This document shows positions 1 through 8,163 of a stretch of 64,000 nt of DNA, piece by piece; position 1 is the first letter of the stretch; each line of letters begins with the position of its first letter. The translations under genes were made by a program, and so were the position numbers. The stretch comes from Leucothrix mucor DSM 2157. Lineage in GTDB: Bacteria > Pseudomonadota > Gammaproteobacteria > Thiotrichales > Thiotrichaceae. Under the pieces are notes generated by a model. The model saw only the letters and a program-made list of their open reading frames with translations, did not search any database and was not told the DNA's origin. The stretch covers positions 4,090,501 to 4,154,500 of the forward strand of contig NZ_ATTE01000001.1 of the NCBI RefSeq assembly GCF_000419525.1. The letters run 5' to 3'.

Positions 1-312
1 ACCGGCAGGTGAGGTAATGATTTGAAACGCTACATCGCTGGACAAAGGCACCCGAAGGTCTGCCGTTTCAATCGCTGAAATGGTGGCAGGACCTTGTTGT
101 ACTGGAGCAGGTGCAGCCGGTGGTGGTTCGGGAGTCGGCTCTGGTACAGGCTCCGGTGGTTGCACGGGCGCAGGAGGTATTGAATCTACAGGGTCAGGCT
201 GCGGTGTTGGTCTCACCGAAGGAGGTGTTGGCACTGGTGCAGGAGTGACCGGTGGCTGTTGTTGAGACCCGCCACCAAATAAGTTACGTAACCATTGAAA
301 AAAACTGCTCAT
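1..312 (-). CDS. Proline-rich protein, N-terminal fragment (cut by window edge)
   Basis: The ATG at 312 follows a GAGGAA ribosome binding site at about 318-323, and the frame stays open to the left edge (104 codons visible). The first dozen residues (MSSFFQWLRNLFG) are amphipathic with no clear cleavable signal. Residues about 19 to 72 are dominated by P-x-P and P-E-P repeats of the kind used as flexible linkers. A more ordinary sequence (AIETADLRVPLSSDVAF) begins near residue 80. The next gene, on the same strand, is also a low-complexity protein and ends 44 bases upstream, so the two may be co-transcribed. I cannot name the family; the folded part lies outside the window. Confidence 0.7.
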   Translation of the reverse strand, partial: MSSFFQWLRNLFGGGSQQQPPVTPAPVPTPPSVRPTPQPDPVDSIPPAPVQPPEPVPEPTPEPPPAAPAPVQQGPATISAIETADLRVPLSSDVAFQIITSPAG

Positions 313-356
313 CTTTATTCCTCCGTGAATATCAGTTGGAACTCGCCAAATGGCAA

Positions 357-767
357 TTACTGGGCTGGCTTGTCTTCGCTGGCTGGTGCTTCAGTCGTTT
401 CAGCTTCAGGCTTTGCTGCCTTTTCTTCTTCTGCTGCAGTGTCAGCGTCTTCTTCTATTGTCGCATCAACATCGGTGGCCGGTTTGTCAGTTGCTTCAGT
501 GCTGTCGACGTCCTTTGTGGTATCAACTGCTTCAACAGCAGGGGTAGCTTCGTCAGCCGTCTCGCTTTCTGTCGGTGTCTCTGTAACCGCTTCTGTTACT
601 GCGGCCTCGTCCATTGGTGTGACCGGCTCAAGCTGGCTGGAAGTGGCTGGTGTAACACCAAGGCTCATCGCTGCAGGGAGTTCGTCAGGGCTTGGGCGCA
701 GAATGAGGCCCGCAATGATTGCAGCTGACAAAATAACAATAACAACACCACCAAACTTTCCAAACAT
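357..767 (-). CDS. Small membrane-anchored acidic protein of unknown function
   Basis: I place the start at the ATG at 767 because AGGAGA lies at 775-780 with a normal spacing; an in-frame upstream ATG at 794 has no such site. The 136-residue product begins MFGKFGG, has one hydrophobic segment (about residues 5-22, VVIVILSAAIIAGLIL), and then about 110 residues rich in Thr, Glu, Ala, Asp and Pro with almost no hydrophobic core. This predicts an inner-membrane anchor with a long disordered acidic tail. It lies directly upstream of the proline-rich gene at the left edge. No known family recognised. Confidence 0.6.
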   Translation of the reverse strand: MFGKFGGVVIVILSAAIIAGLILRPSPDELPAAMSLGVTPATSSQLEPVTPMDEAAVTEAVTETPTESETADEATPAVEAVDTTKDVDSTEATDKPATDVDATIEEDADTAAEEEKAAKPEAETTEAPASEDKPAQ

Positions 768-900
768 ACTACCGTCTCCTAAAAACCTATCCATGTTTTT
801 TGGCTAAATGCCGAGTGCAGCTCAGCTTATCACTTAAGTGAGCCGAATAAAAATACGCGTCTGTGCTCAGACAGTGTAAGTGGTTTTCTGGTTCCCGGTA

Positions 901-1869
901 TTAATGTTGTCGTTGAATTGAGAACCAGGCTAATGCGGTTAATGCAGCTTTTTCGTCACTATCTGGCAAGCACTGTAGGCATTCAATGGCTTTGGCAGTT
1001 TCTTGCTCAGCAATGCTGCGAGCATAGTCCAAAGCGCCGGTGCTATTGATGACAGAAATAATATCGTCGATGCGATCAAGGCCACCTTGTTCAATAGCTT
1101 CACGAATCATTTGAGCATCATCGCTGGTACTGCGTTGCAGTGCAATAATCAGTGGTAGGGTTGGTTTACCTTCTGCTAAATCATCGCCCACGTTCTTGCC
1201 CATTTCATCGGCGGTCGCGCTGTAATCGAGAATATCATCGATTAACTGGAAGGCAGTCCCTAAGTGCATGCCATAGTCAGCCATGGCTTGTTCTTGGTCT
1301 TTCGGCAGGCCAGATAAAATGGCACCTAACTGCGAGGCGGCTTCAAAGAGTTTGGCTGTTTTAGAGTAGATAACTTCTAAGTAGCGAGCTTCGGTGGTAT
1401 CGGCATCATTACAATTTAATAATTGTAGGACTTCACCTTCAGCGATGATATTGGTCGCCTGAGCCAGTACTTGCATAACGCGCATTTCGCCGACATCGAC
1501 CATCATTTCAAAAGCACGGGAATATAAAAAATCACCGACCAGAACAGCCGCTTGGTTGCCCCAGATATTATTGGCGGTATCTTTGCCGCGGCGCAGGTCA
1601 GATTCATCAACGACATCGTCGTGAAGTAGGGTGGCAGTATGGATAAATTCCACAATTGCCGCCAGATCAATATGATGTTGCCCTTGGTATCCACAGGCGC
1701 GAGCCGTGAGCAAGGCAAGCATGGGGCGGAGTCGTTTACCGCCATTACCAATGATATAGTGGCTTAGTTGATTCACCAAAACGACATCTGATTGCAAACG
1801 TTGTTGAATTAAAGCATTTACCGCGCCCATATCATCGGCGATCAGTGCCTGAATTTCCTTAAATTCCAT
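901..1869 (-). CDS. ispB: Octaprenyl diphosphate synthase
   Basis: A trans-prenyltransferase that extends farnesyl diphosphate with isopentenyl units to make the side chain of ubiquinone. The 322-residue length is normal for the family. The first Asp-rich motif is LLHDDVVDESDLRRG (about residues 81-95), with the diagnostic DDxxD, and the second is QLIDDILDYSA (about residues 210-220). GNGGKRLRP near residue 42 is the conserved diphosphate-binding region. It is divergent from rplU-rpmA, the arrangement seen in many gammaproteobacteria, which supports the ispB assignment over other polyprenyl synthases. Soluble cytoplasmic enzyme. Confidence 0.95.
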   Translation of the reverse strand: MEFKEIQALIADDMGAVNALIQQRLQSDVVLVNQLSHYIIGNGGKRLRPMLALLTARACGYQGQHHIDLAAIVEFIHTATLLHDDVVDESDLRRGKDTANNIWGNQAAVLVGDFLYSRAFEMMVDVGEMRVMQVLAQATNIIAEGEVLQLLNCNDADTTEARYLEVIYSKTAKLFEAASQLGAILSGLPKDQEQAMADYGMHLGTAFQLIDDILDYSATADEMGKNVGDDLAEGKPTLPLIIALQRSTSDDAQMIREAIEQGGLDRIDDIISVINSTGALDYARSIAEQETAKAIECLQCLPDSDEKAALTALAWFSIQRQH

Positions 1870-1972
1870 AATCTTGGCTGTGCTCGTGCGTGACGATTTA
1901 AAGGGCGAATGCTAGGTAGATGGTTGCAGACTGTCAAGCTTGCATTTAAACAGACTTTGTGTGAAGGAATAA

Positions 1973-2001
1973 TTGACTATAGGGAAATAGGGAAGTATAC
2001 T
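1973..2001 (+). promoter_or_regulatory. Sigma-70 promoter of rplU-rpmA
   Basis: TTGACT at 1973-1978 and TATACT at 1996-2001 are separated by exactly 17 bases, close to the sigma-70 consensus. Transcription would begin near 2008, leaving a leader of about 40 nt before the rplU start at 2050. The strength of the match fits a ribosomal protein operon. Confidence 0.8.
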
Positions 2002-2049
2002 CCGGCGGTTTTCCGATAGACTCTATTCGCTTAGGTTAGGAGCAAGAAC

Positions 2050-2361
2050 ATGTACGCCATCTTTACTACTGGTGGAAAGCAATACCGCGTATCACAAGGT
2101 GATGTGATCGATATTGAAAAGTTAGACGTTGAAGAAGGCGCAAGCGTTAATTTCGACAATGTCCTTATGATTAATAATGACGACGCTGTTCAGATCGGCG
2201 CTCCTTATGTTGCTGGTGGCCAAGTCACTGCAACTGTAACGAAGCAAGGTCGCGGCAAGAAAGTTGAGATCGTCAAATTCAAACGACGTAAGCACCACGA
2301 AAAACGCACTGGTCATCGTCAATATTTAACAAAAGTTGAGATCACAGCGATCTCCGCTTAA
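2050..2361 (+). CDS. rplU: 50S ribosomal protein L21
   Basis: Component of the large ribosomal subunit that contacts 23S rRNA. The 103-residue product has the standard start MYAIFTTGGKQYRVSQGD and the C-terminal signature KFKRRKHHEKRTGHRQ. TTAGGAGCAAGAAC precedes the ATG as a good ribosome binding site. rpmA follows after 44 bases in the usual rplU-rpmA operon. The GTPase gene obgE that often follows rpmA is not here. Confidence 0.98.
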   Translation: MYAIFTTGGKQYRVSQGDVIDIEKLDVEEGASVNFDNVLMINNDDAVQIGAPYVAGGQVTATVTKQGRGKKVEIVKFKRRKHHEKRTGHRQYLTKVEITAISA

Positions 2362-2405
2362 GGTAGCGTCACTTTCCTACCTTGTAGAAAATAGAGGATT
2401 TAGTA

Positions 2406-2666
2406 ATGGCACATAAGAAAGCGGCGGGTAGTACTCGCAACGGTCGCGATTCGGAGTCGAAACGTCTTGGCGTTAAGCGCTTCGGCGGACAAGCTGTAAC
2501 AGCTGGTAGCATTTTAGTACGCCAGCGTGGAACTCGTTTCCACCCAGGTACTGATGTTGGCTGCGGCAAAGACCACACACTGTTTGCTAAGAAAGACGGT
2601 GTTGTTGTGTTTGAAGTTAAAGGCGACAAGAATCGCAAGTTCATCAGCATCCAAGCAACAGCTTAA
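2406..2666 (+). CDS. rpmA: 50S ribosomal protein L27
   Basis: Large-subunit protein whose N-terminal tail reaches the peptidyl-transferase centre. The 86-residue product has the canonical N terminus [19 protein letters not shown], without the cleavable extension found in Firmicutes. It also has the conserved [15 protein letters not shown] block. Preceded by GAGGATTTAGTA as ribosome binding site and followed by a strong terminator, so it closes a two-gene operon. Confidence 0.98.
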   Translation: MAHKKAAGSTRNGRDSESKRLGVKRFGGQAVTAGSILVRQRGTRFHPGTDVGCGKDHTLFAKKDGVVVFEVKGDKNRKFISIQATA

Positions 2667-2700
2667 ATGCACTGACCGGTTACGGTCTGATGAATCTGAA

Positions 2701-2727
2701 AAGCCCCGTCATGTACGGGGCTTTTTT
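2701..2727 (+). terminator. Rho-independent terminator of rplU-rpmA
   Basis: AAGCCCCGT (2701-2709) pairs perfectly with ACGGGGCTT (2715-2723) across a five-base loop and runs into TTTTTT. It sits 35 bases after the rpmA stop. Confidence 0.92.
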
Positions 2728-2759
2728 GTGGCTGCTATTTGAGTTTACTGCTGATGGGA

Positions 2760-3263
2760 TTATTGTAAAACAAGCGGTACTTCAACAAAGTTGAGCTTAC
2801 CTTTGTTAGAGACGGCTAGTCTCATGACAACATTTTTTGCATCGCTGGCTTCGGGTAGTGTTGGGAGTGTTTTCCAAATACGACGTGCTTCATCGCGCAC
2901 GGCGGAAACTGCGGCACTTTCCAGATCATTGCTTAATAGTGATAAGGCGACATCATCAAGACGAGTTTCTGAAGTGACGGTGACTGGAATAGCTTGGCCA
3001 GGAACAGGTTGAGTTTCAAAGTTCACATGGAGCGTTAGACCAATACCTTCTATCTCACAGGCATTTTGCACTGGCTTACAGTCGCCCTTAGGAACGAGCT
3101 TGCGATACATCGAGCTCGGCTCTTGTTTGTTCTTTAAATACAAATCAGCGAGTCCGAATCCCCCTATCGCTAGGAATGGGGCCATTAGAATAGCAATAAA
3201 TTTGTGTCTGTTCTGAAATAGGTTCTTCAAATTATCTTCGCGGCAATTGCCGCTTCCTCCCAA
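2760..3263 (-). CDS. Single-pass membrane protein of unknown function
   Basis: A 167-residue protein with one transmembrane segment (about residues 22-40, FIAILMAPFLAIGGFGLADL) and a periplasmic-type C-terminal domain. That domain carries two Cys (CKPVQNAC, about residues 82-89) that could form a disulfide. The remainder looks beta-rich, with hydrophobic strands such as KLNFVEVPLVL at the end. The start is uncertain: the first in-frame start is TTG at 3263, and a second TTG lies 11 codons in; neither has a convincing ribosome binding site. It is convergent with rpmA and divergent from the carbamoyltransferase. No family recognised. Confidence 0.6.
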   Translation of the reverse strand: MGGSGNCREDNLKNLFQNRHKFIAILMAPFLAIGGFGLADLYLKNKQEPSSMYRKLVPKGDCKPVQNACEIEGIGLTLHVNFETQPVPGQAIPVTVTSETRLDDVALSLLSNDLESAAVSAVRDEARRIWKTLPTLPEASDAKNVVMRLAVSNKGKLNFVEVPLVLQ

Positions 3264-3496
3264 TTGTGATTGTTTGATGCTTGCGCAAGAATATAAGTGC
3301 TTTTTATCATTCTTCCAAGCCGTAAGCTAAGTATTCCCTTCTATCAAAAGATTTACCCCATCTATCTCTCATCACTGCCAACAATAGCTAACTGTAATAA
3401 TATCGGAAGCAGTATGAGCAATGGGCACTCAGGCAGTGAAACACATTGAGGCCTTATAGAATAAATTAAAATTGATAATTATTAAGAGCAACTCGT

Positions 3497-5341
3497 ATGC
3501 CGCAGTATATTCTCGGAATTTCAGCATTTTATCACGACAGCGCCGCGGCGTTGATTGGTGATGGCGAGCTGTTAGCGGCAGCTCAGGAAGAGCGCTTTAG
3601 CCGTAAAAAGCACGATCCCGCTTTTCCGGCACAGGCTATTGCCTATTGTCTTGATGAAGCCGGTATTCGCTTGGCAGATGTACACTCTATTGTGTTTTAC
3701 GATAAGCCATTACTTAAGTTTGAACGCTTACTAGAAACTTATCTTTCCTATGCGCCAAGGGGCTTCAAGTCGTTTATGACGGCGATTCCGGTTTGGATTA
3801 AAGAAAAACTGTTTCTAAAGAAAATGCTAAAACAAGAGTTGTCGACTGTTTCAGGCCTCGCAGAGTCAGAGCTACCGACACTGTTGTTTACCGAACATCA
3901 TCAATCCCATGCGGCTTCTGCTTTTTACCCTAGCCCTTATGAAAGCGCGGCAGTTATGTGCTTGGATGGCGTGGGTGAGTGGGCGACTACCTCAGTTTGG
4001 GTCGGAGAGAAGAATCAATTAACACCACAGTGGGAGATCGATTTCCCACATTCATTGGGGTTGTTGTATTCCGCGTTTACCTACTACACCGGTTTTCGTG
4101 TTAATTCCGGCGAATACAAGTTGATGGGCTTGGCTCCTTATGGTGAGCCGGTTTATGTTGATTTGATTTTAGATAATCTGCTGGATTTAAAAGAGGACGG
4201 TACTTTCCGTCTTAATATGGAATATTTTGGTTATGCCACTGGCTTGACCATGACGAATAAGCGCTTTGCTAAACTGTTTGGTCAGCCTGCCAGAGAGCCT
4301 GAAGCTGAGTTGACCCAGAGGGAAATGGATATTGCGCGCTCAATCCAAGTGGTTACCGAAGAAATTGTGTTGCGTTTGGCCAGAACAGTCCACCAAGAAA
4401 CGGGATTGGATAATCTTTGTTTGGCGGGTGGCGTTGCACTGAATTGTGTGGCAAACGGCCGTTTATTGCGTGAAGGGCCATTCAAGTCTATCTGGATTCA
4501 ACCGGCTGCGGGCGATGCGGGTGGTGCAATTGGCGCAGCGTTATCTGCTTGTCATGAATATGAAGGGCAGCCGCGTCAGGTACAAGCAGGCGATGCGATG
4601 AAGGGCGCTTACCTTGGGCCTTCGTATGATGCGCAAGCAATTCGTGAGTACTTGGATAGTGTCGGTGCGGTGTATCAGGAATTGAAGGACGAGTCCTTGT
4701 TTAGTGCAGTGGCTGAGCAATTGGAACAAGAAAAAGTAATTGGCTGGTTTGCTGGACGTATGGAGTTTGGCCCTCGGGCATTGGGTGGACGCTCAATCAT
4801 CGGTGACGCACGCAGTAAAAAAATGCAGTCGGTTATGAATCTCAAAATTAAGTATCGGGAATCATTCCGCCCCTTTGCGCCACTGATCAAGCATGACAAA
4901 GTGTCCGAGTGGTTTGATCACGAAGGACCTAGTCCTTACATGTTAATTGTCGCACCGGTCAAAGAGAGCAAGCGCACGTTGATGAGTGAGGAGCAAGCGA
5001 AGCTTTTTGGCATTGATAAGCTTAATGTGCCTCGCTCTGAGATTCCGGCAGTAACTCATGTGGATTACTCGGCACGGCTGCAAACAGTTCACCCGGAAAC
5101 CAATCCCCGTTTTTATAATTTGTTAGATGCTTTTGAGCAGAAAACGGGTTGTCCTTTATTGGTTAATACCTCGTTTAATGTGCGTGGTGAGCCCATTGTG
5201 AATACGCCGGAAGATGCTTACCGCTGTTTTATGCGTACTGAGATGGACTTTTTAGTGCTTGAAAACTTTTTGATTGATAAAACACAGCAACCGAACTGGC
5301 AAGAGTCCGCCGATTGGAAGCAAGAATTCGAGTTGGATTGA
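3497..5341 (+). CDS. Carbamoyltransferase, NodU/CmcH family (SxtI-like)
   Basis: Transfers a carbamoyl group from carbamoyl phosphate, through a carbamoyl-adenylate, to a hydroxyl of a sugar or small molecule. The N-terminal Kae1-like domain has GISAFYHDSAAAL, AAQEERFSRKKHD and the metal-binding HHQSHAASAFYPSP (about residues 134-147). A central AGGVALNCVANG block follows. The C-terminal domain has the family signature GRMEFGPRALGGRS and LVNTSFNVRGEPIV. Length 614 fits full-length family members. The next two genes are SxtJ-like and DUF5989-like, so the trio parallels sxtI-J-K. The acceptor is unknown; similar trios occur outside toxin clusters and may modify a polysaccharide (inference). Confidence 0.92.
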   Translation: MPQYILGISAFYHDSAAALIGDGELLAAAQEERFSRKKHDPAFPAQAIAYCLDEAGIRLADVHSIVFYDKPLLKFERLLETYLSYAPRGFKSFMTAIPVWIKEKLFLKKMLKQELSTVSGLAESELPTLLFTEHHQSHAASAFYPSPYESAAVMCLDGVGEWATTSVWVGEKNQLTPQWEIDFPHSLGLLYSAFTYYTGFRVNSGEYKLMGLAPYGEPVYVDLILDNLLDLKEDGTFRLNMEYFGYATGLTMTNKRFAKLFGQPAREPEAELTQREMDIARSIQVVTEEIVLRLARTVHQETGLDNLCLAGGVALNCVANGRLLREGPFKSIWIQPAAGDAGGAIGAALSACHEYEGQPRQVQAGDAMKGAYLGPSYDAQAIREYLDSVGAVYQELKDESLFSAVAEQLEQEKVIGWFAGRMEFGPRALGGRSIIGDARSKKMQSVMNLKIKYRESFRPFAPLIKHDKVSEWFDHEGPSPYMLIVAPVKESKRTLMSEEQAKLFGIDKLNVPRSEIPAVTHVDYSARLQTVHPETNPRFYNLLDAFEQKTGCPLLVNTSFNVRGEPIVNTPEDAYRCFMRTEMDFLVLENFLIDKTQQPNWQESADWKQEFELD

Positions 5342-5346
5342 TTATC

Positions 5347-5760
5347 ATGACTAGTAGCCATAACGCTCCTCCAGATACCCCAGAGTCGCTTCGTAGTTTC
5401 GGATTGATTATGGCAGGTATGCTGATCTTTATGTTTGCCTTAGTGCTGCCTTGGCTGTTTTCTTACAACATGCCGTATTGGCCGTTTATCACCGCTTTGG
5501 GTTTTGCTGTCGCCGGAATGCTACGTCCTATGCTGTTAGCGCCTGTAAACAGGATCTGGCTAAAGATTAGTGACGTATTAGGATGGATCAATACCCGAAT
5601 TATTATGGGCATCATGTACTTTTTACTGATCGTTCCAATTGGGCTATTACTAAAATTATTGGGCAAAGACCCGTTGGCAGACATGTCGTCAGCCAATACA
5701 GACAGCTACCGTATCGTGACTAAAAAGCGTGACAAGAAACATTTAGAGAGACCATTTTAA
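5347..5760 (+). CDS. SxtJ-family membrane protein
   Basis: A 137-residue inner-membrane protein starting at the ATG at 5347, five bases after the carbamoyltransferase stop. Three hydrophobic segments are visible: LIMAGMLIFMFALVLPWLF, a middle one around FITALGFAVAGMLRPM, and IMGIMYFLLIVPIGLLLKLLG. They are followed by a basic cytoplasmic tail ending KKRDKKHLERPF. Small three-helix proteins of this kind directly follow NodU-type carbamoyltransferases in many genomes and are named after sxtJ of the cyanobacterial saxitoxin cluster. The biochemical role is not known to me. The stop codon overlaps the next start by one base. Confidence 0.8.
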   Translation: MTSSHNAPPDTPESLRSFGLIMAGMLIFMFALVLPWLFSYNMPYWPFITALGFAVAGMLRPMLLAPVNRIWLKISDVLGWINTRIIMGIMYFLLIVPIGLLLKLLGKDPLADMSSANTDSYRIVTKKRDKKHLERPF

Positions 5761-5912
5761 TGTTAGACCTGGTATCAGACCTTTGGTTATTCATGCGTGA
5801 GCGGAAAAAGTATTGGCTCGCACCGATTATTTTATTGATGTTACTGCTAGGCGGCTTGCTAGTGTTTGCCCAAGGTAGTGCCATTGCACCTTTTATATAT
5901 ACCTTATTCTAA
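5760..5912 (+). CDS. DUF5989-type small membrane protein (SxtK-like)
   Basis: A 50-residue protein whose ATG shares its first base with the previous stop (TAATG), so it is probably translationally coupled. It has the pattern MLDLVSDLWLFMRERKKYW followed by a single transmembrane helix (about residues 21-38, APIILLMLLLGGLLVFAQ) and a short tail ending FIYTLF. The N-terminal WxFMRERKKYW motif before one helix is typical of the DUF5989 family. It follows the SxtJ-like gene, as sxtK follows sxtJ. Function unknown. Confidence 0.75.
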   Translation: MLDLVSDLWLFMRERKKYWLAPIILLMLLLGGLLVFAQGSAIAPFIYTLF

Positions 5913-6002
5913 AGATTGATTGAGCAGGTGGGCTAGAGATCACTATGGATGGTGATCACGGGACGGGGAGCTCCGCTTAGTACTTCACCAAGGATGATAG
6001 CT

Positions 6003-6989
6003 ATGAAATTGAAAACCATTGTCGCAAACCTGAGTTTATTGTCGGTTAGCATACTGCTAGTGTTACTAGTTGCTGAGGCAGCAAGTCGTTACATGGTGCC
6101 AATTTCGCCAGGCCCTAAGCTTCAGTCACTCTCTGGTGAGCCGCTTAAGCATAGCTATATCAAGCCGGGTAGTGAATACCGGATCATCACGCCGGACTAC
6201 GATGCACCAACGCGCATTACTGCTGATGCTTATCGCGCGCCAGAAGCCATTGGAAACCCTGATACCGTATTTCTGGGGGACTCCTTTACCTTTGGGCAAG
6301 GCGTTAAGGACGATGAGGCCTTTCCTGCCATTTACTGTAAAGCTAAAAGCCTGAGCTGCGCCAACCTTGCGGTGCCTGGCTCTAGTACTTTGTATGAACT
6401 TGACCGCTTAGAGTCTGTGTTAAAAAACAAAGGCTGGACGCCGAACAATGTGTTTTTGTTCTTTTTCACCGGTAATGATTTTTCCGATAATCTGGCAGCG
6501 GCTGAAAAGCGTGCACAGGGACTTTCTTATGAGCCACCAGAATTACGTCCGGATGTCGAAGCACAAAGAATTCAAAATCTCAGTTTGCTAAAAAGAGTCG
6601 TCAATCTAACCTTGCACTACTCAAACCTAATGCGGGTTTTGTACTATCAAGTGTTGCCTGAAGTGCGCCAGCAGCAAGACCCTGATGCCCACAAAAATAG
6701 TTTTAATAAGGCGCTTTCGGTTTCTGAACAAGCATTTAAGCGACTGGATCGTTTAAGTAATGAATATGCTTTTAACTATCGTATTTTTGTTCTGTACCCT
6801 GAGTCTGAAGTGCGTCAGAAAACATATTTCAATATCCGTAAAAGCCTGCAGTCGATCTCTCCGACTAAGCTAATTTCTTTGGGTGAGCTTTACGCTCAAG
6901 ATGTTGAGGGGCAGTACTTTCCATCTGATGGTCACCTGACTGTGAAAGGTAATAAGACCTTAGCTGATTTCCTGATCGAGCAGCGGTAG
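6003..6989 (+). CDS. SGNH/GDSL-type hydrolase-like protein, membrane-anchored
   Basis: I choose the ATG at 6003 because AAGGA lies eight bases upstream and the product then begins with a signal anchor (MKLKTIVANLSLLSVSILLV). The upstream in-frame start adds only hydrophilic residues. The 328-residue protein has block I FLGDSFTFGQGV with the nucleophile Ser, block III FFTGNDFSDN, and a C-terminal SDGHLTVKGN holding the Asp-x-x-His pair. These give a full catalytic set for an extracytoplasmic esterase or acyltransferase of the SGNH fold. It follows the SxtI-J-K-like genes after 90 bases and probably acts on the same product (inference). Confidence 0.8.
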   Translation: MKLKTIVANLSLLSVSILLVLLVAEAASRYMVPISPGPKLQSLSGEPLKHSYIKPGSEYRIITPDYDAPTRITADAYRAPEAIGNPDTVFLGDSFTFGQGVKDDEAFPAIYCKAKSLSCANLAVPGSSTLYELDRLESVLKNKGWTPNNVFLFFFTGNDFSDNLAAAEKRAQGLSYEPPELRPDVEAQRIQNLSLLKRVVNLTLHYSNLMRVLYYQVLPEVRQQQDPDAHKNSFNKALSVSEQAFKRLDRLSNEYAFNYRIFVLYPESEVRQKTYFNIRKSLQSISPTKLISLGELYAQDVEGQYFPSDGHLTVKGNKTLADFLIEQR

Positions 6990-7177
6990 TTATTTAGTCT
7001 ATTTATTGGTATCAGGCTCTACTGATACTGCGCCATTCATCGATGGATGACACCTTGATTCATTGAGAATGGCAACTGCCTGACTTCCCACATCTGAAGC
7101 TCAATTTAGCTTGTGATAAGATGAAAGGACCTACTCTTTCAGGATACTGAAGTACCTATGCTTCAGGCTTATCAGCT

Positions 7178-7963
7178 ATGCGTTTAATTGATAGTCACTG
7201 CCATATCGACCTAGAACCATTTGCCGATGACCGCCGTGAGGTGCTTGTCGAAGCCAAGCGGCAGAGTGTTAGCGATATCATTGTGCCAGCAGTTACAGCA
7301 GCGCGTTGGCGTGACTTGCAAGTATTGACCTCATCAGAGCCTGCCGAGCCATCTGACCAGCCTCTATTACATGCAGCTTATGGTCTACATCCTGTGTTCA
7401 CCCCTGAACACCATCCGGATGACTTAATTGAACTAGAGCGCTTTTTGCAAACGGCTGATGTTGTTGCAGTGGGTGAGTGTGGTTTGGATTTTTTTATTCC
7501 GGACTATGATTCTGAGACTCAGATGCGCTACTTCACTGCGCAGCTTGATTTGGCGGTTCAATATCAACTTCCCGTTATTATTCATGCCCGTAAGGCTTTA
7601 GATCTTGTGCTACGAGAGTTGCGCAAGCGGCCTGGTTTGCGTGGCGTTATTCACAGTTTCTCCGGAAGTTTGCAGCAAGCGGAACAGTTGATTGATCTTG
7701 GTTTTAATTTGGGCTTTGGTGGGCCGGTTACTTATACGCGAGCTTTGAAGTTACGAATGCTGGTTGCTGAATTACCGCTGTCCGCTTTGCTCATTGAGAC
7801 CGATGCGCCTGATCAGCCAGATGCCAGTCATCACGGAGAGCGCAATCAACCTGCTTGGCTGCCAGAGATTGCGAGTTGTATTGCTGGGTTACGAGGTATT
7901 ACGGTGGAGTCTGTGGCCGAGGCCACTAGTGAAAATGCTAAGTTGCTGTTTAATTTGAGCTAG
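7178..7963 (+). CDS. yjjV: TatD-family metal-dependent hydrolase (YjjV-type)
   Basis: A 261-residue TIM-barrel metallohydrolase. Metal ligands are visible in DSHCHID (residues 5-11), GECGLDFF (about residues 99-106), IIHARKA, VIHSFSGSLQQAEQ and the C-terminal LLIETDAPDQP. The combination FSGSLQQAE and GGPVTYTRALKLR matches the E. coli YjjV branch better than TatD or YcfH. Members act on DNA or RNA 3' ends in vitro; the physiological role of YjjV is unclear. Monocistronic, convergent with the pel operon. Confidence 0.85.
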   Translation: MRLIDSHCHIDLEPFADDRREVLVEAKRQSVSDIIVPAVTAARWRDLQVLTSSEPAEPSDQPLLHAAYGLHPVFTPEHHPDDLIELERFLQTADVVAVGECGLDFFIPDYDSETQMRYFTAQLDLAVQYQLPVIIHARKALDLVLRELRKRPGLRGVIHSFSGSLQQAEQLIDLGFNLGFGGPVTYTRALKLRMLVAELPLSALLIETDAPDQPDASHHGERNQPAWLPEIASCIAGLRGITVESVAEATSENAKLLFNLS

Positions 7964-7974
7964 CGGAGACTGCG

Positions 7975-8046
7975 TGCCAGTGCCAGTGCCAGTGCCAGTG
8001 CCAGTGCCAGTGCCAGTGCCAGTGCCAGTGCCAGTGCCAGTGCCAG
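7975..8046 (+). repeat. Perfect hexanucleotide array, 12 x TGCCAG
   Basis: Twelve uninterrupted copies of TGCCAG start 12 bases after the stop codon of the TatD-family gene and end 55 bases before the shared terminator. The array is in the 3' untranslated region and in no coding frame I can support. Perfect purity suggests recent expansion by slippage. Confidence 0.97.
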
Positions 8047-8100
8047 TATTCCTGGCGTGTGTAATAACTACGATTGAGCTTTACCTATTCAACGAATACA

Positions 8101-8129
8101 AAAACGCCCCGTAATTTACGAGGCGTTTT
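8101..8129. terminator. Bidirectional terminator between yjjV and the pel operon
   Basis: AAAACGCC pairs with GGCGTTTT, then after one C-A mismatch CGTA pairs with TACG around a three-base loop. A/T runs on both sides let it serve both convergent units: the TatD-family gene from the left and the pel operon from the right. Confidence 0.85.
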
Positions 8130-8163
8130 GTTTTGGCGTGTAACGTTTTTTAGTAGAGCAATC

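Noticed and set aside
3497..5912. Saxitoxin biosynthesis cluster
   Set aside because: Only the carbamoyltransferase and its two small membrane partners are present; none of the polyketide-synthase-like, amidinotransferase or oxygenase genes of sxt clusters is near.
7975..8046. CRISPR array or coding repeat
   Set aside because: The units are six bases with no spacers, so this is a simple tandem repeat.
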